Assembly (NCBI GenBank): GCA_036939355.1
Contig: JALLAP010000069.1
Coordinates: 1-23,798 of the forward strand
DNA from: Thalassiosira profunda
Lineage: Eukaryota; Bacillariophyta; Thalassiosirophyceae; Thalassiosirales; Thalassiosiraceae
Reading direction: 5' to 3'
Length of the DNA: 23,798 nt
Part shown: positions 16,919 through 23,798 of the stretch, in pieces
How positions within the stretch are numbered: position 1 is the first letter of the stretch
Layout: each line of letters opens with the position of its first letter
The notes under the pieces: generated by a model
Told to the model about the DNA's origin: nothing
The model's database searches: none
The model's input: only the letters and a program-made list of their open reading frames with translations
Program-made: the position numbers and the translations under genes

Positions 16919-19599
16919 AGCAACTAGCAGCTTCTTGGTTGGCTTTGCAGCAACAAGTACGAGCGCACTGTGGGTGAGGACAATCCCTGCTGGCACACCA
17001 TTCATCAGTTTTTCGGTTTTCCTCGGAACAATCGGCTTGCTCAGTGGTCGGTTCTGTGGGTGGATTCGTTGGCGGCGCCGTCGGCGAACGAGTCGGACCG
17101 CTGGTGGGACTCTGAGGAATGCACACGCAAACGCAACGTAATATTAGAAGACATGGTTGGCAGTAAGCGCCCACAGAGAGATTGGCAGCAATCGCAAAGA
17201 GATTATTGTACTCGCCTCCGTAGGGTTCTTCGTCGGAGGATCGGTTGCTTCCGCAGGCGGGTTGCTTGGGCTCTTCGTGGGGGGCACAGACGGCGAATGG
17301 GTTGGAGCGGTCGTGGGCGATTCCGTTGGATTCAGGGACATTGGGGATGAGGTCGGGTTCGAAGTTGGAACGGATGTCGGCTCTCGGGTTGGCGAACCTG
17401 TAGGATTGCTTGTGGGCTAAGGAAGGCGAGAGAATGAGAATGATATCAATACGAGAAATGATGAGTCAAACAGCATGAGATACGACGTACTGTGCTCGTT
17501 GGAGACGCGGTTGGCGCCGGAGTTTCGTTGGTCCCGGGCGGAGACTGCAGGAATATGAAGAAACGAGAATATGAGAAGCGCCTCAACTCCATTGGCAACA
17601 AGCCTTTTGCCAGCGCTCTTACCCCTGACCAGGTGCATGTGACGTCATCTTGTCCAAGGCTGAAATGCTCTGAAGTACCCTGAAGATGGCGGTAGGTCTC
17701 CCAAGTCATCTGCATAACCTCCTTTTGCCCGGGGCTGAACTCGTCCATGCAGCTGTCGTGAGTGTACTGGAATAGCAAGGAGTGTTAGGCAAGGAGGGAT
17801 GGGCCGACGTATGGCATTGAGCACTCACCGACATGAAGTTGTGAATGCGATTGGGGCCTCCGTCGCCCCTGCACGTGTCCTCGTCGACCGGGCATTGATA
17901 TGATGCCTTTCGTTCATGGGAAGCTGGGTTCATGTAATCCCCCGGTCCACTCTTGCACCCACCGTCTGGGTGCAGCAAGAAAAATTGATATGCGGCTGTC
18001 TAATGAGTGGCCGGCTTCACTACGTCAAAGTAAGGTGCAATAACTCACAATGTGTGTGTTCCCTGTGAGAAAGAGCAAAGACGTAATCAGAGGCTGTCAT
18101 AAAACAAGCAATAACCAAGACATATGTGTCCTTACAAATTCAGCCAGTGGCCGACCTCGTGCGTGAGCGTGTCTCCCTCATTGTAGTTACTTGTGTCCCC
18201 GTTGGGCGTAGAGTCGTTAAGAATTACGACCCCATCGTATCTAGGGTCGCAGTTTGATTCACTGTGAGGATGAACGGATCAGTGAGGTCGATTGAGAACT
18301 CGAAAGTACATCTGCACACGCACACAACGGAATCTCACGTGGTTTCGTCGCAAGCAAAGTAGGCGTAGCCTAGGTATCCACCCGCAGTGTTGACCCAGAT
18401 GTTGAGTGTTTCCTTCCCTCCGCGTCGGAGGGTCTGCTTCATTGCGAGCTCATCTTCGGTGGTTTCGTCGGCGTACCAAGCCGAGTTGTCTGTTGCGCCA
18501 AAAGTGCACAATGAGGAACATAGTGAAATGCAACAGAAGGGAAAATGAGAACATATTTACCAGTCGTCGTGGCCTCCTGCAGGCAGAACTGCATTCTTGT
18601 ATTCCTAGCTGTTGTCGCATATGGGACATACGATCGTCCAGCGCTGACGATCTCGCTGTGAGGCGGATAGGATGTATCCTCCCCACGAAACGCCGCATTC
18701 ATCACCTTGATGGAATCTTTCACGTAGTTGCAGTCGGAGTGTGGCGGGTCGAAACCGCTGCTGGTGGAGTATGGAGTGTCGAACAAATTGGCTCCATCGT
18801 ACGTGCAGGTGTACTTGCGCCCGTCGATCCCATCGTGGATGATGTGAAATGCCACGGGTATGGTGATTACCGGACTGGGATCCGCCCAGTTGATGCAGTT
18901 GTCGCACCCATTCAGCCTCCTGTTGCGAGGCTGATCGGGTGCGTTGCCCTTCCCCGGCTTCTGCTCCTCCTTCGCCTCCTTCCACTCCTTGAACTTCTCC
19001 TTCCGGGCGGCCACCTCCTTGGCGGTGGAATTGGGTGTGCGGCACTGCCCACCTAGATATTGCAAATGGCGCGATATGGAGCGAGATTCGTGAGCGATGG
19101 GAACGACTTCAGTGCACATCATATGCACAGCCCACGATATTCGCACGCATCATGCACCATGACGCGAAGCTCACCTGCGGCATTGAACGCCGCCTCGCAC
19201 GCGTACTCCTTCTTCCCCACGGGGAACTTCGGGTCGCCGTCCTTGCAGAGGCCCGGTGGGGCGGAGAAGGGGTTGCCGTTGAGCTCGCGCTCGTGGAGGC
19301 CGCGGAGGGAGTGCGGTTCTTCGTCGCTCTCGTGCGAATGGTCCTCGTCGCCTGCCTTGGCCGGGCCGTGGCCGAGGACCTAAAGAAAGGAACAGGGAGA
19401 ATAATAATGAGAGTCGCCGAGTGCGAGGAAGAGGCGCTTGATGCATAGCGAACATTCTGATGCGCGCTTCTCATATCGTGTTGCAATAAATAAAACTGCG
19501 GACAAGAGACGCGAGGCCACCAATGACCGGACTTACCCACGGGGACATGCCCGAGGAGAGGGCGGCGGAGAAGACGAGCAGGCCGGCAAAGCGCATCAT
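16917..19599 (-). CDS. Secreted M43-type (pappalysin/cytophagalysin-like) zinc metalloprotease, 11 exons
   Basis: Inferred exons (descending): 19599-19537, 19379-19175, 19052-18561, 18489-18339, 18261-18136, 18062-18049, 17965-17829, 17766-17623, 17544-17491, 17416-17216, 17111-16917. They total 1782 nt and keep phase throughout (593 residues). Exon 1 is a signal peptide ([17 protein letters not shown]). Exon 3 has [13 protein letters not shown] and [10 protein letters not shown], exon 4 [17 protein letters not shown], all typical of M43. The zinc site [11 protein letters not shown] is split between exons 5 and 6. [11 protein letters not shown] and [18 protein letters not shown] (Met-turn) follow. 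After the catalytic domain come PT-rich linkers ([21 protein letters not shown]) common in diatom surface proteins, and a Cys-rich end ([11 protein letters not shown]). All junctions are GT-AG except the last, read as GC-AG. The enzyme is probably secreted or wall-bound; its substrate is unknown. An ATG at 19596 is also possible. Confidence 0.85.
18049..18062 (-). other. 14-nt microexon carrying the third zinc ligand of the M43 protease
   Basis: Between the acceptor CTCACAG and the donor GTGAGT on the minus strand lie 14 nt (GGAACACACACATT). Joined to exon 5 (CTG AAT TT) and exon 7 (AC GGT GGG TGC) they code L-E-H-T-H-Y-G-G-C, completing HExxHxxxxxH and the following GGC of the family. Reading on without splicing meets TAG within about 40 nt. 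Confidence 0.75.
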
Positions 19600-20005
19600 T
19601 GTCCTAAATCGAAGAGATGGAGAAGGAGCCCGTCGATGTTGTGATAGCGTGGCAACAGCGGTTACGACGATGCGACGGCAAAGTAGTGAGGCATTCTGTC
19701 TGTTCGGCAGTGTTCGGCGGGTCCAGAGTTGCATGCAGGATCGGAGCCTTCGATTTCACGTACATAGGAATAGTACAATGAAAGGTACCAATGTCAGAGT
19801 TCGGGTTTGGGCAGTTATGATGGGCACATGATGGGATTAGCTGCCCAGCCTGTCCTCGTCTGCATTGAGAGCAGAAGGCTCTCAAATGGAAGTACAGGGA
19901 GAAAGGCAAGGGCGGACCTGTGGAGTAGACTTTGAGCAACGTTTACTTACTAAGATACAATCCCATCCCTATCGTAACTAGCCCCCATTATGCAGATTAC
20001 ACAAG
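19600..20005. other. Intergenic region upstream of the M43 gene
   Basis: About 400 bp without a recognised gene. It should hold the promoter of the protease and the 3' end of the transhydrogenase fragment. A small hairpin, GAGAGC-AGAAG-GCTCTC, lies at 19867-19883. Nothing else stands out. Confidence 0.45.
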
Positions 20006-20183
20006 TCAAAGCGCAGATTTCAACGCCTCGCAGGTATCGTGGGCGTCGCCAAGGACCACCTCGACGTTGTCCTTGTACAGGATGGGGTTCTCCATTCCTG
20101 CATATCCCGTGTTGCCAATGGTCCTCTTCGATACGAACACCTGCTTGCTCTTCCACACGCGGAGGACCGGCATTCCGTAGATG
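20006..20183 (-). pseudogene. Orphan last exon of NAD(P)+ transhydrogenase beta domain (PntB C-terminus)
   Basis: On the minus strand, after a possible acceptor TTGCAG at 20184, the frame reads [18 protein letters not shown], then [31 protein letters not shown] and a TGA at 20008-20006. This is the C-terminal end of the NADP(H)-binding domain III of proton-translocating transhydrogenase (pattern: AGMPVLEVWK...V..KRS...GYAG..NP.F.K.NT.ML.GDAK...DA). Only these 58 residues are present. Upstream on the same strand is family member F, and beyond it a transhydrogenase alpha gene on the opposite strand. The fragment thus seems cut off from the rest of its gene, though well preserved. It could be a left-over of an inversion or partial duplication of the neighbouring gene, or a true last exon with member F inside a long intron. 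Confidence 0.75.
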
Positions 20184-20193
20184 CTGCAAGCAG

Positions 20194-21269
20194 TTACTCC
20201 GATTCCCATTTGATGCAAACCTGTTTGTGGCCTCCAGCCTCCACATTCCAGTGCTGGATCTGGCAGTCCTTGCTGCAATACCACGCCGCGCGGCACCTCG
20301 AGCATCGGAGGAATGATTTCTCGGGGGGCGCTTCGCTGTTGCACATGAAGCACATTCCTCCATAAATTTTCTCTAGCTCCTCTAACCTTGAGATGTGGGT
20401 TTTATCTCCCGTCTCTGCCGCTCGACGAAGCCACTGCATTCCCTTCGTAAAATTGGGATTAACCGGTGGATCAACCCAGGGATCAGGATCGCACATCACA
20501 CGCCCCAGCAATCCCTCACAGGGCGCGTGACCCCTCTCAGCGGCCGGCGTCAACATGCGAATCGCCTCTTCTGTCGATTTTTGGAGACCGCACTCGCCAT
20601 GGAAATAATCCTCGCCGAGAGTGTAGCACGCATCATCATAGCCTTTCGATGCCGAACCGCTATGTATCGCTGGTACTCAGCATGATTCCCCTCTTCATTC
20701 GCTATTATTGCAAGATTGTACTCTGCGATTGCGTGGCCCTGTTCGGCCGCGGCCACCCACCACCTCTTCGCTTCTGCGGTCGATTTCGAGAAACCTTCTT
20801 CACCCGCTTTGTATCTGATGCCCAGAGAAAATTGACAACTGGGGTCTCCCTCGCTGGCGCCAAGCTGCCATATTTCGATGCCCCTTTCCAAGTTTTCCTC
20901 CACTCCTCCGTGCCCCTTCACCAAATACACCCCTAGCATGTTGTACAAATTCAGTGGCAGCTGGCCCTTCTCAAACCTGTCCCTCATCATCCTCCCTACG
21001 TTATCAGAATCGGGCATTTTGGATCGACAGTGAGGGCAAGTGCTGGCGAGCTGTATTTCCTGCCTGCCATATGTTCCTTCGGCCCGTGCCCTCTCCAGAA
21101 ACTCGTCCTCCTTGTCATCGCAGTTTTTGCATTTCGACCGTCCACAGCAGGGGTTCGTCACTCGACGGGCCGTATCCCAGAAGGGCGGCAGAGGTTCCAG
21201 GCAGAGCAGGCACTCCTGATCCGCGTCGTCGCCGCTGTCACCTCCTTGGGCCGTCTCAACTTCCGACAT
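20194..21269 (-). pseudogene. Family member F: RING-like + Sel1 + MYND gene with a one-base frameshift
   Basis: ATG 21269 starts MSEVETAQGGDSGDDADQECLLCLEPLPPFWD. The RING-like cluster is CLLC, CCGRSKCKNC, CPHC. Sel1 repeats read normally to GNHAEYQRYI. There the family has RYLRGSASKGYD, but this copy reads TAC ATA GCG GTT, so one base is missing near 20660-20661. The current frame runs on as AVRHRKAMMM to a TGA at about 20550. Shifting frame restores SGSASKGYDDACYTLGEDYFHGECGLQKSTEEAIRMLTPAAERGHA, the last Sel1 unit and a complete MYND ([32 protein letters not shown]-x3-C), ending at TAA 20196-20194. All other features are intact, so a sequencing slip cannot be excluded. F lies 6.3 kb from the other copies and is the most divergent at the N-terminus. 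Confidence 0.85.
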
Positions 21270-21688
21270 GATGGCGCCCTCTAGTGTCGTGCATACGCCA
21301 CCCCTATAACACACGCCTATGCACGCCACCGTCCGCCCGATGCGAGGAATCGAGGAACACTAGGCGATGGAGAACGAGTGTTGGTTGGCTTTGTCACCGA
21401 CAACTTCTGTTGTTTTGTTTGTTGGATTTCGACGTCTACCTAGAGGGCAAGTATCCCATATTGAGTAGGTAAATTGGCGGGAAATGAACGTACCAAATTC
21501 CCACGTTAATTCCTACGTTGTATCTTTCTCATGGATTCGCAGAGAAGGCAAGAACTCAAAAATCTTTGCAAGATTTGTGATTCTGTCGCTCGGCAGGTGC
21601 CCGGCATCAACCACATCAACCACATTGCCCATATTATTGTCGGTGCCGCCACAAAGCAAAGGCGACGATCGAGGCTAGCCGAAGGATC
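21270..21688. promoter_or_regulatory. Divergent region (member F / transhydrogenase gene)
   Basis: About 420 bp without a gene. It lacks both the TACGTA motif and the 12-bp G-box element seen next to other family members; only AACGTACC (21488-21495) and CCTACGTTG (21512-21520) come near. Two copies of ACCACATCAACC-like sequence occur at about 21608-21625. Confidence 0.4.
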
Positions 21689-23798
21689 ATGAGAGCCCAC
21701 CCCCGCGCGGCCCTGGCCGTCCTCCTCGCCGCCTCCGCGGCGGGGGCCTTCCAGCTCGGACCCGCCCCGCGTTCGTTGGTTCGTCCGCCCTCCGCCAAGA
21801 TCGTTTCGACCACCCGCCTCTTCTCCACCCTCGAGGACAAGAAGGCCTCCGGCGAATCCAAATCCACCCAAGACAAATTCGACCCCGCCGACGCCTTCGA
21901 GAAATTGGAGCCGTCCGACCTCGGCCCCGACGAAGAGGCCGCCTCGAGCTTTCTGGGGAAGGCCGTCCCCTACTCCGAGCTGACGGTGGGGGTGCTCAAG
22001 GAGAGTTATCCGGGGGAGAACCGCGTGAGCGTCGCCCCCGAGAGCGCCAAGATGATGGTCGATGCGGGGATGAGCGTGATTGTGGAGAGCGGGGGTGAGT
22101 GCAGATGCTGGCTTGGGTTTTTTTGTAATGTGCACGTGATGTGTATATCTTGTGTTGCAGCGGACGTATCTTTTGAGCTGTTGCAAAATAGGGTTGGAGA
22201 CTCTGCTCATAAGTTGTGCTGAGGTTTGGTGGAGATCGATCAATTGCAGAGGGCTGTCTTTCATCTGAAAGATATGTCTGGTTGCTTTCGGATAGTGCTG
22301 CACCTAATCTCATTCGACGTCTCTCATTCACAGCCGGAGAGAAGGCCTCCTTCAGCGACGCCGCCTACATTGAGGTGGGGGCCACCGTCGTCCCCGCCTC
22401 CCGCATCTACGAGGCCGCCGACATTCTCACCCGCATCCGCCCGCCCGACGAGCTCGAGGTGCCCAAGCTCGCCGGCAAGACCCTGGTGGGAATGATCTCT
22501 CCCTCCATCAACACCGACCTGTACAACGAGCTGGTCGCGCAGGACACCAACGTCTTGGCCTTGGACTGCGTCCCCCGCATGCTCTCCCGGGCCCAATCGT
22601 ACGATGTGTTGAGCTCACAGGCAAACATTGCCGGCTACCGCTCCGTCATCGAGGCGGCGAACAACTTCCCCCGCTTCTTCGCGGGGCAGATGACCGCGGC
22701 GGGGAAGGTCCCGCCCGCCAAGGTGCTGGTGCTGGGCGTGGGCGTGGCGGGATTGGCGGCGATCCAGACGGCCAAGAATATGGGCGCCATTGTGCGGGCG
22801 TTCGACGTGCGGGCCGTGACGCGGGAGCAGGTCGAGAGCATGGGCGCGACGTTTTTGGAGGTGGAGATTGAGGAGGATGGCGCCGGTGCCGGCGGGTATG
22901 CCAAGGTGAGTGGCGTTGTTGATGGGCGCAATGTGCTCGAACTGTGTATTGAATGCAGCATCTTACCAGTCTGCTCTTTGCAAATGTAGGAAATGTCCGA
23001 CGAGTACAAAGCGGCGCAGGCCAAGCTCATGCTCGAGCAGGCGTCCGATGTCGACGTCATCATCACCACCGCGCTCATCCCCGGACGCAAGGCCCCCGTG
23101 CTGGTGAACCAGGAGATGCTCGACGTCATGAAGCCCGGGAGCGTCCTCGTGGATTTGGCAGCGGCCAATGGCGGTAACGTGGCGCAGACGGAAGCGAACA
23201 AGGTGATCACTACCGACAATGGCGTGACGATCATCGGCTACACCGACCTGCCCTCGAGGCTGGCGAGTACCTCGAGCACGCTGGTGAGTCCATCTGCTTG
23301 NGATCATCGGCTACACCGACCTGCCCTCGAGGCTGGCGAGTACCTCGAGCACGCTGGTGAGTCCATCTGCTTGGCTGTTTTTCGTTTCTGCGAGTGCTGC
23401 ATGTCTAACCTCTTTCACACCACAACGACTCCAGTTCGGCAACAACGTCGCCAAGTTCATCCTGAGCATCGGTCCGCAGACGACGAAGGAGAAGGGCGTC
23501 TTCCAAATCGACCTCGAGGACGACGCCGTGCAGAACATGCTCATCTCCTACAACGGCGACGCGCGCTGGCCGGACAAGATCACGCCGTTCAATCCCCCTC
23601 CGCCGCCGGCCAAGCCCGAGGACGAATTGATGGAGAAGACGGACGACGAGCTGATGATGGAGGCGACTTCCCAGCAGCGCGCGGACGTCTTGAAGAATGC
23701 GGGTGTGGCGAGTTTGGCGGCGTTTGCCCTGCTTGCGTTTGGGTTCAATACCGATGCGCCCGAGAGCGTTTCGCTCATGGCCACGTTTGCGTTGGCGG
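21689..23798 (+). CDS. pntA: NAD(P)+ transhydrogenase, alpha part, plastid-type presequence (runs off window)
   Basis: Inferred exons: 21689-22094, 22334-22905, 22990-23283, 23435-23798 (open at the edge), with GT-AG introns and matching phases. Exon 1 starts [21 protein letters not shown], a signal peptide with an ASAF-like Phe, then a Ser/Arg-rich transit region, pointing to the plastid (inference; mitochondrial forms are usual in animals). [22 protein letters not shown] opens the AlaDH/PNT domain. Exon 2 carries [15 protein letters not shown] (joined), [13 protein letters not shown], and the NAD-binding [18 protein letters not shown] with FDVR. Exon 3 has [15 protein letters not shown] and [13 protein letters not shown]. 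Exon 4 has FGNNVAKFI, a linker, and the first hydrophobic segment of domain II. The family couples hydride transfer between NADH and NADP+ to proton movement. A 72-nt duplication around the N at 23301 probably reflects a bad contig join at the exon 3/intron 3 border. Confidence 0.85.
23229..23373. repeat. 72-nt direct duplication around a single N
   Basis: The 72 bases at 23229-23300 are repeated exactly at 23302-23373, with N at 23301 between them. The unit spans the last codons of exon 3 and the first 17 nt of the following intron. Exact identity and the N point to two overlapping contigs joined without merging. Confidence 0.9.

Noticed and set aside
17144..17341. Separate 65-residue PT-rich gene
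   Set aside because: Explained as exon 10 of the M43 gene plus unspliced intron sequence.
18406..19056. 216-residue plus-strand frame
   Set aside because: Antisense of the large exon 3 of the M43 protease, which carries the recognised motifs.
21506..22303. 265-residue minus-strand frame
   Set aside because: Mostly antisense of transhydrogenase exon 1 and intron 1; Gly/Arg-rich without motifs.
1..23798. tRNA, rRNA, CRISPR array or complete transposon
   Set aside because: I looked through the intergenic stretches and saw no cloverleaf, rRNA-like or regularly spaced repeat pattern; a tRNA scan and repeat search were not possible here.

Overview
The window is nuclear DNA of a photosynthetic stramenopile, most likely a centric diatom close to Thalassiosira (inference). 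Several genes begin with a signal peptide followed by an ASAF-like Phe, as in diatom plastid precursors. Introns are short (about 60-240 nt) and mostly GT-AG. Genes sit close together in divergent and convergent pairs. One family of RING-like + Sel1 + MYND proteins is repeated six times. A single N at 23301, flanked by a 72-nt duplication, shows this is a draft contig.

Layout. Positions 1-232 (-) hold the 5' end of a mitochondrial complex I NDUFA9-type gene, divergent from a bestrophin-family channel gene (481-3063, +). From 3163 to 13841 lie five members of the RING-like/Sel1/MYND family: A (3163-4212, -, in-frame stop), B (5527-6306, -, cut off by a truncated PHD-RGS gene on the other strand), C (8443-9512, -, one-base frameshift in MYND), D (11533-12582, +, intact) and E (12777-13841, -, intact). 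Between them are a plastid-targeted protein with possible BFN (DUF151) and UVR-like regions (6646-8388, +) and a decayed Crypton-like tyrosine-recombinase remnant (10228-10983, +). A PCIF1/CAPAM-type cap m6Am methyltransferase gene (about 14172-16540, +) diverges from E.

Positions 16917-19599 (-) carry an 11-exon gene for a secreted M43 (pappalysin/cytophagalysin-like) metalloprotease with a PT-rich C-terminal linker. The reading phase holds across all ten inferred introns, giving 593 residues, and a 14-nt microexon supplies the third zinc ligand. Positions 20006-20183 (-) are an orphan last exon of a proton-translocating NAD(P)+ transhydrogenase beta domain. It is followed by family member F (20194-21269, -, frameshifted) and then, on the + strand, the alpha part of a transhydrogenase gene with a plastid-type presequence (21689 to the window end).

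Most neighbours are unrelated housekeeping or organelle genes. The distinctive element is the RING-like/Sel1/MYND family. Four of six copies are broken, each in a different way. Five have TACGTA-type motifs about 190-290 bp upstream, and four carry the same 12-bp G-box element right next to the start codon, in opposite orientations in two pairs. The family appears to be duplicating, rearranging and decaying locally. Its biochemical role cannot be read from the sequence.
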